Shown: one piece after another, positions 35,601 to 47,632 of the stretch
How the letters are laid out: each line of letters begins with the position of its first letter
Position numbering within the stretch: position 1 is the stretch's first letter
Assembly: GCA_033398695.1 (NCBI GenBank)
Contig: CM065818.1
Coordinates: 56,762,001 to 56,826,000 of the forward strand
Length of the DNA stretch: 64,000 nucleotides
Source of the DNA: Orobanche coerulescens
Lineage: Eukaryota > Streptophyta > Magnoliopsida > Lamiales > Orobanchaceae
Direction of reading: 5' to 3'
Made by a program: the position numbers and the translations under genes
The notes under the pieces: model-generated
The model's input: only the letters and a program-made list of their open reading frames with translations
What the model was told of the DNA's origin: nothing
The model's database searches: none

Positions 35601-36035
35601 GTGTTGTTGAAAGTATCGCTAACTCATGGATTTCTTCGGTTTGGTAAGAAGGGGAAGCTTAGTCCTCGTTATATTGGTCCCTTCGAGATCCTGGACAAGG
35701 TAGGTGATGTAGCTTATCGACTAGTGTTACCTCCGACGCTTAGTCATGTTCATAACGTGTTCCATGTTTCTCAATTGCGTAAGTATGTTCCCGATCCCAG
35801 TCATGTTATTGATTATCAAGAGATTGAAGTTAATGATGATGTTTCATATGAAGAGCAACCGGTAGCCATATTGGAGCAGCGAGTGAAAACAATTGCGACG
35901 GAAAGCGATTCTGCTAGTGAAGGTCCAATGGTCTAAACATGGAATTAAGGAAGCCACGTGGGAAACCGAAGATAGTGTGAGTTCCCGATACCTTGAACTT
36001 TTCGAATGTTAAGTTTCGGGATGAAACTTCTTTTT
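35601..36035 (+). pseudogene. Gyp3 integrase tail / chromodomain-like end
   Basis: 111 codons (to 35936) carry GKKGKLSPRYIGPFEILDKV, LPPTLSHVHNVFHVSQLRKY and PVAILEQRVKTIATESDSA. A frameshift then leads to VKWSKHGIKEATWETEDSVS-type sequence in the next frame (35925-36000), which is the chromodomain-like end. Typical of Tekay/Del chromoviruses, where this tail is thought to direct integration. Confidence 0.88.
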
Positions 36036-36047
36036 ATGGGGTAAGGG
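36036..36047 (+). other. Gyp3 polypurine tract
   Basis: ATGGGGTAAGGG immediately precedes the LTR start TGTAATATCCG. Confidence 0.75.
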
Positions 36048-37588
36048 TGTAATATCCGTGTATTTTACATATATTATTTTGGTTGTATCTTGTTGTAATG
36101 TGGATTATGTGGAGATGAGTGTATTGATGAATTGATATTTGGAATGTTCATGATTTTTAATCGTCGAGTTTTGTGATTTTCGGAGGTGTTCGTTCTGGAC
36201 AGACTGCAGGATTTGGGGCATAGGGGTTACGGCCGTAAGGCATTTTGAGTTACGGCCGTAAGGCACTGCCGATTACGCCCGCAACGCACCCGCAAAAAAT
36301 GGACAGAAGCCTCGGCAGGACTCGCTATGGCCGTAAGGGAAGGCCGGTTACGGCCGTAAGATACAGGTCGAGTACGGCCGTAATGTAGCTGCCGAGTACG
36401 ACCGTAAGGTGTCGAGCATTACGGCCGTAATGTTTGGCTGAGTAACGGCCGTAATACGCGTGGGTGTTTTTTGCAGTAGCCTGTCAGGACCCGTTACCGC
36501 CGTAAGGCACTGCTGGTTACGGCCGTAACACACTTGGCTGTATAAGTCCGAGTGACGGGTCTTGTAAACATTTTATTCATTTTTCTTCCTCCTTCTCGAT
36601 TCTTCGGGAGATTTTGATAATTTTGATCCAGAGCATCACTGAGCATTATTTTGGGAAGTTTGATTCGTGTCTAACATCATTCTCCACTCAAGTTCCATCC
36701 GAATCAAGGTAAAATTCCTTCAAATCCCTAGTTCATATGTTGGGGTTTTCGCTTAGATCTTCAATTTTACTCCGTTCCAGCTCTAATTAATGTTAGATTA
36801 TGATGTTATAATCAGGGTCCTTCATTTTTCCATGAAGTTCATGTTAAATTCCAAGTTTTCCTCCATAGTTTGAACTCGAACCACCTTTTGTCTTCATAGT
36901 GTTCGATTAAATGCCCCTAAGGGTAAAACTTAGGGTGAATCCTTACGTTTCCATGGTGTTGTGTTTAATTTGGTATTTCGATATGTTAGGATCGAATTGT
37001 TGTAGGAAGTCGGACCGTACGTTCAACCGTTCGTTGTTTCTCGTGTCGTTCGAATTGAGGCAAGTACTTTGATTGTGTTTAATGTACTTCTTGTGAATAT
37101 ATGAGAAAACGTGATTTTGAGAAAATGTGATTTGTGCCAAAGTGATGTTTTCAAAAGTTCGACGTGTGTCGCGTGCCAAGTAAAACTAGTGTGGGTCCCC
37201 TGGGTTCCGTAGACTGAGGCCTCTGCGGCTCACTTGGCTGGGTTTGTACAACCAGGGAGGCCTGACGAGGGCTCACTGGGGAGAGGTATATCTCGCGTGG
37301 GGTACAGTACCTGTACAGCCCCCGTTGATGTTTTTATGATGATGATTATGATGTAGTATTCCAAAATATCTGTGATGGAACTGTGATTTTTGTGATTTAC
37401 GTTGATTATTCACTTGTTGTACATATTCTAGAATCATTGTACTTGCACCGGCTTCTGCTGACCCCTTCGGGGGTGGATATACTTTTGTGTATTCAGGTAC
37501 AGGTCCAGTGGGAGAGCCAGCACAGGGCGGACACGAGCTTGGTGGGCAACATTGATATCGTGCACTATTTTGAGTCGGTGGTCGTATG
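36048..37588 (+). mobile_element. Gyp3 3' LTR, first part
   Basis: It starts TGTAATATCCG after the polypurine tract and is interrupted at 37588 by Gyp4. It resumes at 47315 and ends GGGGTGTTACA at 47632. Combined length is about 1.86 kb. It contains TTACGGCCGTAA-type palindromes (36225-36530) directly before a TATA box. Confidence 0.88.
36225..36547 (+). promoter_or_regulatory. Gyp3 LTR palindrome array and TATA box
   Basis: About ten copies of TTACGGCCGTAA or near variants occur in 300 bases, followed by TATAAGTCC at 36541. This is the same order as in the Gyp1 LTRs, on the opposite strand and in a different LTR family. Confidence 0.7.
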
Positions 37589-39993
37589 TGTAACACCCCC
37601 GATATATTTAGGAATATTACAGCGCCGTAAATCCTTTCCATAAGAATTTACAAGGCTGGAGAAATGAAAAGACAATAACAGATACCAATAAATGAAAGTA
37701 ACTGAAATAAAATACAATAGTTCTTAGCCAATACTGGAAATACAAACGTCCAAATAAAGAATATTAATACATAACCAAATCCAACATCACAAACAATGAT
37801 GTACTCGAGTACTTATTAAAAAAACACAAACATCAAACAATTAAACCAGGCCGGAACATCACTCTGCACCCTCATCGTCATGCTGTTCCAGTGGTTGTTT
37901 TCCTGCTCTCCTGTATCCTGAACATAAACAAATGTTCACCCCCGAAGGGGTTTGCACAACGATGCTAGTACAAGTACCGCAACATATTATTCAACGACTC
38001 ACGAAGGACAATACTAACATAAATGACAAAATACTAACGAGTCTCTTCCTACGAGAAACTCATAAATATCATACACAAATGATAATCACAACATGACATC
38101 ACAACATACACATGGTAATTCCGATGATCCAGCGTTCACTGCCTAGATCCCACGATGATCCCATCAGACCAACACGAGGTGGAAAAACCTGTCCGATGAT
38201 CCAGCGCATGCTAGCATAGATCCCCCGATGATCCCATCAGACCAACACGAGCTGGACATACAACAACGACATATATGCACGACAATATGTATAACATCAA
38301 TACATAAAACAATTAAAGTACTTGCCTCAAATTGATGACAATAATAAAACTTCGACGAATATCAATACACTCGAAGGTCACCCCTTCGATCAATCACATA
38401 GTAAGATTCGGACCTAAAACAGAAGAAATAATATAGAGTTCATCTTACATCGAGTAATTAACGTACGAACATCTAGCAATCCAAACTACGACCGAAAGTT
38501 CAACAAAATGTATCCTGCCTGATCTGCATAACGTACGTTACGTACCCAACGTATCGTACGTTAAGCCTGCTAGTTAGTGTACATAAGATACGAAGTCTAG
38601 CGTATGCTAATCATGCATTTGACAGTTCACTTCTCTGATCTGATGACTGACTCGTCTGATGATATAGTGTACGTAATTCTCAGTGGTTAACGTATGTTAT
38701 CCTCATACATACTATACTCATGCAAACTTGAATGATCTTACGGTTTAAGACATCTGCGAATTCAAGGATAAATATAACATCACAATGTTATACTCAATCT
38801 TGATTACAACTTCTCTTTCGTAGTTCAATTAATCTGAGGTTGATACACTTGTTACCAATATCATCAATACATTCAAACTTCATCATGAAGATTATTTAAC
38901 CAATCCAACTTACAAGAAATGATATAGCCTTCCGTTTAGAAAAAAGTGATATCAATACCAAGTCTACGATCATTATATCAACACCATTCAATACGGATTA
39001 TGAGTCTCAGAATAATACTCTTTTTGTTTGCCATAACAAGATTCCAAATATAATGTTTTCAACAATGGTAACTTAAGCATAATCATCTCAACTTCCTAAA
39101 CATGATATTGGTTTAATAAATCATCTATGGAACGTAATATCCTTGGTAGCATGATCATAACATCCTTAAGAACACGAATCCAAGGTTGGAGATAGCATAA
39201 CATACCTTAAGATGAAGAAAATGCTGAGACGATAGGTAGAATCCAAATCCGGTTGCTTGTATGCCATTCCAAGATGTTTCTCAACTTCAATGATCAAGTA
39301 TAAGTGATATCCAATCTTCAATGATCAAGTATAGATGGTCTATGTGTGTTTTAGGTGGTTGGGAACTCTCTGGAGATGGAGTAAGTTGAAGGCCAAGTAA
39401 AAAAACCCGAAATGAAATGAAATGGTGTGTTGTCCCTTTTATAATTTTTCTGACTTTACGTACGTTAGCCTTCATGCATAACATACGTAATCCTCTTAGC
39501 GTACGCTATCTTTTACCCTTAGCGTACGTTAATGTTCAATAATAGCCTTCTCTCCCATTCCTGTACACTCTTACGTATGCTACCTCATCCAAGTTACGTA
39601 CGTAATCGATTTGAATTAGCGTGCGCTATACACATCACTTAGTGTACGCTAACATCAGTTGATCCCAAAACTGTCCAGGTTCATCCGTGGGAATCTTATC
39701 CGGACCCATCGACCAGCTGGCTCATGTGCTAGCCGCCCCGCTGAATTATTGGCTGCCTTACGTACGCTACGCTTCATTCGTAGCGTACACTAACCTTGGG
39801 ATATAACGTACGTTAAGCTCTCTTCTTAGCGTACGTTGTCACGTAATTTCATGTGAAAATTTACATGTTGATATTAACATGTAAATGGATACGAATACGA
39901 GAAAGGTCATACTTCGATTATTGATATCACGAATCCGAATAATACAGGGTTCAATTACAGACGAAATACTCAATAATTAATCTGGATATTACA
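37589..39993 (-). mobile_element. Gyp4 3' LTR (2405 bp)
   Basis: It runs from TGTAACACCCCC to GGATATTACA. Target duplication GTATG (37584-37588) compares with ATATG (47315-47319). On the minus strand it has palindromes of the TTAGCGTACGCTAA type (39850-39460), a TATA box near 39440 (ATTATAAAAGGG) and a second palindrome patch (38720-38520). Two C-rich PCR-like phrases (GATGATCCAGCG..., GATCCCATCAGACC) repeat near 38125 and 38195. Confidence 0.92.
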
Positions 39994-40319
39994 TACTCTC
40001 GTTCTAAAAAGGAGTTTCGTCCCAAAACTCAAGACGCAAATAATTCTGGGTATCTGGATTTCATACTATCCTCCGTCTCCCAAGTGGCTTCTTCCACTCC
40101 GTGGCGCGACCACTGAATCTTAAACAAAGCGATCGGTTTATTTCTCAATTGTTTAACTCGACTTTCGAATATCTTGATCGGTTTCTCTTCAAATGTACCA
40201 TCCTTAACGACTTCAATCTCGCCGAAATCAATTACATGACTGGTATCTGGTATGTATTTCCATAACTGATACACGTGGAACACGTTATGAATCTGACTCA
40301 GCGATGGCGGTAATGCCAA
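39994..40319 (-). pseudogene. Gyp4 integrase tail with chromodomain-like end
   Basis: 96 codons read LPPSLSQIHNVFHVYQLWKY, PIKIFESRVKQLRNKPIALF and IQWSRHGVEEATWETEDSMK, ending SRYPELFAS. The last block is the aromatic-poor chromodomain variant of Tekay/Del elements, kept here in one frame to its natural stop at 40029. A stop just upstream at about 40320 separates it from the core (LAYRL became LA-stop). Confidence 0.9.
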
Positions 40320-41290
40320 CCTCTACGCTAATTCTCCAACTCTTTCAAGAATCTCGAATGGTCCGATGTATCTCGGACTCAGCTTCCCCTTCTTTCCAAA
40401 ATGAAAAATTCCCCCAGTAGGAGAAACCTTTAAAAACACGTGATCTCCAATACTGAACTCTAATGGGTGATGGCGCACATCTTCATAAGATTTCTGTCGA
40501 CTCTGGGCGGTCAATAGTCTTTCACTAATCAAAGGTATCTTCTCTCGTGTCTGTACGATCATTTCTGGTTCCGTCCCTATCAAGTCTGATGAATCATTCC
40601 AACATAGGGGCGATCTACAGCTCCTCCCATATAATGCCTCAAATGGTGCCATCTTAATGGAAGCATGCCAACTATTGTTGTAGGTGAATTCAATCAATGG
40701 TAGATGAACTTCCCAATCAGTCGACCAATCTAAGGCACAAGCTCTCAACTTGTCTTCCACTGTTTGAATAGTCCTCTCGGACTGTCCGTCTGTCTGCGGA
40801 TGATAAGTTATGCTGAAGTTCAATTCAGTTCCAAGGCCTTATGCACTACTTTCCAAAAATGTGACACGAAACGACCATCTCGATCAGAAATAATAGTCTT
40901 CGGAGTACCATGCAATCGGACTATCTCTGCAATAAACACTCGTGCCAACTTCTCTGGTCCCCAAGTGTCCTTAATGCCCACGAAATGAGCCGATTTGGTT
41001 AGACGGTCAACTATCACCCAAATCATGTTCATTCCTATTATGGACCTCGGCATATTAGTGATAAAGTCCATCGATATGTCCTCCCACTTACATTCAGGAA
41101 TCGGGAGTGGATTCAGCATTCCGGCAAGTCATTGATGCTCGATCGTAACCTGCTCACAAATCAAATATTTCGAGACGTAATCTGCTACGTCTTTCTTCAT
41201 GTTGCCCCACCAGAAATTCTGCTTCAGATCCTTATACATCTTACTGGTGCCTGGGTGGATAGATTAGGGTGTGCTATGAGCTTCCCTCAT
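40320..41290 (-). pseudogene. Gyp4 integrase
   Basis: 41290-41130 holds the damaged HHCC zinc domain. 41119-40820 holds DISMDFITNMPRSIIGMNMI (first Asp), VDRLTKSAHFVGIKDTWGPE and GTPKTIISDRDGRFVSHFW (second Asp), ending with a one-base frameshift after HKALELN. 40823-40323 has NFSITYHPQTDGQSERTIQ (Glu) and FTYNNSWHASIKMAPFEALY. Only a few lesions separate these parts, so the element is younger than Gyp1. Confidence 0.92.
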
Positions 41291-41890
41291 GATTGTCTGC
41301 TTCAACACATCGACATCGGGAACACAAAGTCGGCTCTGGAATCTCAAAACTCCATCAGCATGAATTACAAATCCTGGGGCTTTTCCCTTGTTCACTTCAT
41401 CGCGTAACCGAATCATCAAAGAATCATCTAATTGCTTAGATTTGATTTCTTCGGTTAATGATGAAGTTAATTCCATCACACACAGTTGTCCCTGGACTCT
41501 TTGCAACCATACTTCAATTCCTTCGCGAATCAATTCTCGTTGAATGCTGGGCTGGGAGGTAAGAGTCTCCAGCATTCGAATAGAAACAGGCTTTCGGCTT
41601 AATGCATCAGCCACCACATTTGCTTTATCTGGATGATAAAGAATTTCCAAGTCATAGTCCTTAATCCATCTCCTCTACCACATGTTCAACTCTTTCTGAC
41701 TAAAGATGTATTTGAGACTCTTATGATCCATGAAGATCTGACAGTGAGTCCTATACAAATAATGTCTCCAAATTTTCAAGGCGAAAACCACATCTGCCAG
41801 ATGCATAGGCGATCACCTTCTCATTCTGCATTAGTACACACCCGAGACCTTGGTTTGAAGCGTCACTGTAAACTATGAATCCTTCAGTTC
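41264..41890 (-). pseudogene. Gyp4 RNase H and linker
   Basis: RNase H is split. Fragments [20 protein letters not shown] and the [20 protein letters not shown] region (41890-41690) lie in two frames, with a short deletion near 41800 where [18 protein letters not shown] should be. The TDHKSL Asp is retained as MDHKSL. 41650-41264 reads [20 protein letters not shown] and the pre-integrase linker to an early stop in YSIHPG. Confidence 0.85.
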
Positions 41891-41891
41891 C

Positions 41892-42742
41892 CTATGGTAG
41901 TGCTAAAATTGGTGCCATTGTCAATCTCTTCTTCAATTCATCAAAAATGGTCTGGCACATCTCGTTCCACTCAAACTTTTGGGTCTTCTGTAGTAATCGA
42001 GTAAGTGGGCGGGAAATTTTGGAAAACCCTTCCGCAAACCGACGATAATACCCAGCAAATCCTAAGAAACTCCTGACTTCCTTCACATTCTTAGGAGACT
42101 TCCAATCCATAATTGCTTCGATTTTCTGGGGATCTACTCGGACTCCTTCTGCTGATACCACATGACCGAGGAATATTACTTCCTTTAGCCAGAATTCACA
42201 CTTAGAAAGTTTGGCATACAATTGTTCGCTTCTCAATAGGTCCAAAACAATCCGTAAGTGTTGTGCATGCTCTTCCGGTCTCTTAGAATAAACCAGAATG
42301 TCATAAATAAACACAACCACTAATTTGTCCAAATACTTTATGAACACTCAATTCATCAATTGCATAAACACGGCAGGTGCATTAGTGAGACCAAACGGCA
42401 TCACTACAAACTCATAATGTCAGTAGCAAGTTCTAAATACTGACTTCGGAACATCAGATTCCCTAATCCTCAACTGATGATATCCCGATCTCAGATCGAT
42501 CTTAGAAAATACTGTTGCTCCTTACAATTGGTCAAAAAAATCATCAATCCGTGGTAACGGATACTTTTTTTGATCGTCATCTTATTCAGTTCTTGATAGT
42601 CACTACACAATCGAAGAGATCTATCTTTCTTCCGGACAAAAAGAACTGGTGCACCCCAGGGCGAAATGCTTGGATGAATATAGCCTTTGTCCAATAACTC
42701 TTCCAGTTGCTTCTTCAATTCGTACATCTCAGTAGGTGCCAT
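41892..42742 (-). pseudogene. Gyp4 reverse transcriptase
   Basis: 42742-42491: [38 protein letters not shown], then a frameshift at MTIK(N)K. 42490-42350 holds [12 protein letters not shown] and [15 protein letters not shown] in other frames with stops. 42347-41892 starts at [20 protein letters not shown]. The catalytic FIDD is FIYD here, which alone would abolish activity. The thumb ([20 protein letters not shown]) is intact. Confidence 0.92.
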
Positions 42743-43370
42743 ACGATACGGCGTCTTAGAAATTGGTGTAGCTCCTGGTTCTAGCTCGATGGTGAATTAT
42801 ACATCTCTTCGTGGAGATAGTCCAGGCAATTCATCAAGAGACACATCGGGAAATTTGTTCACAACAGGAATGGATGAAAGTTCTACTTTTCCATCTTCCT
42901 TCTTCATTGCGTAACACCGATTATCGATGCTGACCACTGTTTTAGCGGTTTGTGACTTTCATCACTTTGATCATCTTTCCTGAGCTTCCTGGTCTCCATC
43001 CTTCGAACAATATTTCGGATCCATCTTCAGCTATCATCGAGATATTCCTCTTCCGGTAGTTTACAATAGCTCCATATCGATTAAGCGAATCATCTCCGAG
43101 AATCAGGTCGTCTCCTTACATTTCTTTCACAATCAGATTTGAGGGCCAATCTCTACCTCCAATTGATATTGGAAAATCTCTAGTTTCTAAGTTTCCCAAA
43201 ATTCTCTCTCCACTCGGTAAAACCACAACATAAGGCTTATAATTATGAAAACTATAAATGTTCAAACGATTACCACAAGACAATAATATAAATGAATGTG
43301 TGGCCCCTGTATCGAACAATACGCTAACTGGTTGAGAAAGAATCTAGAACGGTAACTGATGCAACAGCAG
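42743..43370 (-). pseudogene. Gyp4 aspartic protease region
   Basis: 43319-43116 has VLMFDTGATHSFI-type sequence (DTGA catalytic motif) and GERILGNLETRDFPISIGGR. The ILGDDWLNRYGAIVN-type block continues in pieces to about 43020. The linker to RT is degraded, with several stops between 43000 and 42760. Confidence 0.88.
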
Positions 43371-43391
43371 CATCCTGATCATCTGCCCTCC

Positions 43392-44660
43392 TCATTTCAT
43401 ACAGGCGTGGAGGAACGGATCCGGCACTCGATGTCCCCTTTTGGTCGAACTGTCCTCTGCCTCGTCCACGACCAAAAGTCTGGGGTAGATGGACACTCTG
43501 CTGCGTCTGCTGAACACTCGCTTCTTTTTTAGCTGGCTGTGATGTACGAGCTCTAAAAGATTTGCAACCTCTTCACAGAACACCGCATGATGTCCCTCTT
43601 GACCACAATCATAACAAGTCACGGCGGGAAGGGAGCAATTTCATCGATAGTGTCCTGTCTGACCACAGTTAAAGCACTTTCTTGTTACATTTGTCGTGGC
43701 TGATACTGCTCCGAAGTTCTTTCCGCTCTTGGATGGGTGCGGAGGTTTCTTGAATGAATGGAAAGATGACTGGGCCTTGCGAGGACCACTACTCTTGTGT
43801 TCCATGAAATTGCCAGACACTTTCTGTTTCTTGGATTCGGCGAACTTTTCCATCACTACTTCCTTAATATCATATGACAACGCTTTGTCCTGATACTGAC
43901 GGAGAGTGGTACATTTAAAACCATACATGTACCTCTGTACCTCCAGTTTCATCCTCATATCAAAATGGATCATCATTTCCGCATCTGTTCTGACCAGGTG
44001 TAGAACAAATGCCATCTGCTTATTAAACATTTTAATCGTCTGGGATACTGACACGTCTGACGGCTGTGCAGAGAAAAATTCTCTAACTTTAGCTTCCCTT
44101 AATAGATGGGGACAGTATTGAGCTTCCATCATCAATTTAAATTCTCTCCAGTCGGCATCACGATCTGTAGGTCGGATGGCTTCCCACCACTCGGACGCTT
44201 CCCCTGTCAGAAAGTACTGGGCTATGGGAACTCTCCGGTAATCTGGGCAGTTAATCCCTGTGAACACTTTCTCCAACTCTTTGAGCCAATGATCCCACGT
44301 CGGCGTCTCTGAGAAACCGTCAAACTTTGGTAGATGCATTTTCACCATTTCCTGGAGCCATCGGTCTCCTCGATTTCCCAAGTTTGGGATGTCTTGCTGT
44401 CTCTCTCCCTGTTGCAATCCTACTACTACCTTCATCCGGTCTACAACCTGAGCAAACTGAGTCATCTGGTTGACCACCTGACGAAGGATTTTGGGAACAG
44501 TAGGTTCTGGTTCATTCTTAATAGATTCTTGTGGCTCGCCTGAGCTGTGGTTGGCCTGATTAGAAGGCGAAGCTTCTCTTTCAGCATTCCTTCGTCCACG
44601 TCCGCGACCGCGACCACGTCCACGTCCTCCTCTCAACATACTGCAACCATAAATACTCAA
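43392..44660 (-). pseudogene. Gyp4 gag
   Basis: 339 codons are open from 44660: RG-rich N-terminus (RGGRGRGRGRGRGRRN), capsid domain at about residues 105-290 (WLKELEKVFTGINCPDYRRV, YFLTGEASEWWEAIRPTDRD, IHFDMRMKLEVQRYM), and a basic linker. The first zinc knuckle CFNCGQTGHYR is cut by a TGA inside the knuckle itself. The second knuckle CYDCGQEGHHAVFC lies at 43622-43580 beyond the stop. Gag packages element RNA. Confidence 0.93.
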
Positions 44661-44857
44661 TATACAGGAAACAATATCGTTCTAATGTTCAAGTATAAAG
44701 AGGTATAACATGTAAAGGACGAGATAGAGTTTAGGAACTTACAACCACCACTCGCACGAAGACGTAGGCAGTATAGTGATGTTATTCGCGGCCGGTTACC
44801 TCAAAAGACATATACAACCTCTATTTTAACCCAACGGCCAAGATATCCATAATCTTA

Positions 44858-44869
44858 GCTCCGATACCA
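44858..44869 (-). other. Gyp4 primer-binding site (tRNA-iMet type)
   Basis: TGGTATCGGAGC on the minus strand lies five bases inside the LTR. It is identical to that of Gyp5 and Gyp1. Confidence 0.92.
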
Positions 44870-44874
44870 TATTC

Positions 44875-47314
44875 TGTAACACCCCTGATATATTCAGGAA
44901 TATTACAACGTCGTAAATCCTTTACATAAGAATTTACAAGGCTGGAGAAATAAAAAGACAATAACAGATACCAATATATGAAAGTAACTGAAATAAAATA
45001 CAACGATTAAGGCAATCGAAAATACAAATGTCCAGATGAAGAATATTAATACATAACCAAATCCAACATCACAAACGACGACGTACTCAAGTACTTATTA
45101 AAACAACACAAACATCAGACAATTAAACCCGGTCGGAACATCACTTTGCACCCTCGTCGTCATACAGTTCCAGTGGTTGTTTTCCTGCACTCCTGGATCC
45201 TGAACATAAATAAATGTTCACCCTCGAAGGGGTTTGCACAACGATGCTAGTACAAGTACCACAACATATTATTCAACGACTCACGAAGAAGAATACTAGC
45301 ATAAATGACAAAATACTAACGAGTCTCTTCCTACAAGAAACTCATAAATATCATACACAAATGATAATCACAACATGACATCACAACATACACATGGTAA
45401 TTCCGATGATCCAGCGTTCACTGTCTAGATCCCACGATGATCCCGTCAAGCCAACACGAGGTGGAAAAAACTGCCCGATGATCCAGTGCAAGCTAGCATA
45501 GATCCCCCGATGATCCCGTTGGACCAACACGAGGTGGACATACAACAACGATATATATGCACGACAATATGTATAACATCAATACGTAAAACAATTAAAG
45601 TACTTGCCTCAAATTGATGACAAGGATAAAACTTCGATGAATATCAATACACTCGAAGGTCTCCCCTTCGATCAATCACGTAGTAAGATTCGGACCTAAA
45701 ACAGAAGAAATAATAAAGAGTTCATCTTACATCGAGTAATTAACGTACGAATATCTAGCAATCCAAACTACGGCCGAAAGTTTAACAAAATGTATCGTGC
45801 CTGATCTGCGTAACGTACGTTATGTACCCAACGTAGCGTACATTAAGCCTGATAGTTAGCGTACGTAAGCTACGAAGTCTAGCGTATGTAATCTATGAAG
45901 TCTAGCAAACGCTAATCATGCATTTGACAGATCAGTTCTCTGATCAGATGACTGACTCGTCTGATGATATAGCGTATGTAATTCTCAGTGGTTAACGTAC
46001 GTTATCCTCATACATACTATACTAATGCAAACTTGAATGATCTTATGGTTTAAGACATCTTCGAATTCAAGGATAAATATAACATCACAACGTTATACTC
46101 AATCTTGATTACAACTTCTCTTTCGTAGTTCGGTTAATCTGAGGTTGATACACTTGTTACCAATATCATCAATACATTCAAACTTCATCATGAAGATTAT
46201 TTAACCAATCTAACTTATAAGAAATGATACAGCCTTTGATGATCCTTTTCCTAAGTCCGTTTAGAAAAAAGTGATATCAATACGTCTATGATCATTATAG
46301 CAACACCATTCAATATGGATTATCAGTCTCAGAACACTACTCTTTTTGTTTGCCAGAACAAGATTCCAAATATAATGTTCTCAACAATGGTAACTTAAGC
46401 ATAATCATCTCAACTTCCTAAACATGATGTTGGTTGAATAAATCATCTATGGAACTTAATATCATTGGTATCATGATCATAAAATCCTTAAGAACACGAA
46501 TCCAAGGTTCGAGATAGCATCACATACTTTAAGATGAAGAAAATACTGAGACAATAGGTAGAATCCAAATTCGGATGCTTGTGTGCCAATCCAAGATGTT
46601 TCTCAACTTCACTGATCAAGTATAAGTGATATCAAATCTTTAATGATCAAGTAGAGATGGTCTATGGGTGTTTTAGGTGGTTGGGAACTCTCTGTAGATG
46701 GGGTAAGTTCAAGGCCAAGTGAAAGAAACGAAATGAAATGAAATGGTGTGTTGTCCCTTTTATAATTTTTCTGACTTTACGTATGTTAGCCTTCATGCAT
46801 AACGTACGTAATCCTCTTAGCGTACGCTATCTTTTATCCTTAGCGTACGTTAATGTTCAATAATAGCCTTCTGCCCCATTCTTGTACACTCTTACGTACG
46901 CTACCTCATCCAAGTTAAGTACATAATCGATTAGAATTAGCGTACATTATACACATCACTTAGCGTACGCTAACACCCGTTGACCCCAAAACTGTCCAGG
47001 TTCATCCGCGGGAATCTTATCCGAACCCATCGACCAGCTGGCTCATGTGCTAGCTACCCTGCTCAATTATTGGTTGCCTTACGTACGCTACACTTCATTC
47101 GTAGCGTACGCTAACCTTAGCATATAACGTACGTTAAACTCTCTTCTTAGCGTACGTTATCACGTAATTGCATGTGAAAATTTACATGTTGATATTATCA
47201 TGCACATGGATATGAATACGAGAAAGGTCATACTTCGATTATTGATTTCACGAATCCGAATAATATAGGGTTTAATTACAGATGAAATCCTCAATAATTA
47301 ATCTGGATATTATA
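44875..47314 (-). mobile_element. Gyp4 5' LTR (2440 bp)
   Basis: It runs from TGTAACACCCC to GGATATTATA; the last CA has become TA. It is collinear with 37589-39993, with about a dozen single-base differences in the first 190 bases. The promoter lies at 46756-46766 (TATAAAAGG on the minus strand) with TAGCGTACGCTA-type palindromes at 46780-47170. ATATG follows, matching GTATG at the other end. Confidence 0.92.
46756..47170 (-). promoter_or_regulatory. Gyp4 LTR promoter with palindrome array
   Basis: On the minus strand a TATA box (TTATAAAAGGG) is preceded by a cluster of TTAGCGTACGCTAA, ACGTACGTTA and related palindromes over about 390 bases. The CGTACG core differs from the CGGCCG core of Gyp1 and Gyp3, but the layout is the same. 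Confidence 0.7.
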
Positions 47315-47632
47315 ATATGGTCATGGTCAAAGTCGTATTTTGGTTTTGTACTCGCGCGGGTACTATCCGGTGTTATATGTCGTGTTATTGTTGATGGTTA
47401 ATTATGTTGTTGTATTCCAGTTGTGAACGGTTGTATTGGTTATAATCCTACGGGATGATGTGTTGTTCGGTATTATGATGTATGTCATGTGGAAGTTGAA
47501 GTTGGTTTTAAATGCGTGAATGTTTCCGGTTTTGTTGTAGTTTAATGTGTTTCATTATGGTATAAGCCTGGTAGGTTCTACAAAAAGAATCTACGGTGTT
47601 GTAATAACTCCGTAAATCACGGGGGTGTTACA
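47315..47632 (+). mobile_element. Gyp3 3' LTR, second part
   Basis: This is the continuation of the LTR split by Gyp4; it ends in the ACGGGGGTGTTACA terminus. A reverse-complement-like echo of the LTR start (GTAATAACTCCGTAAATC) lies just before the end. Confidence 0.82.
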
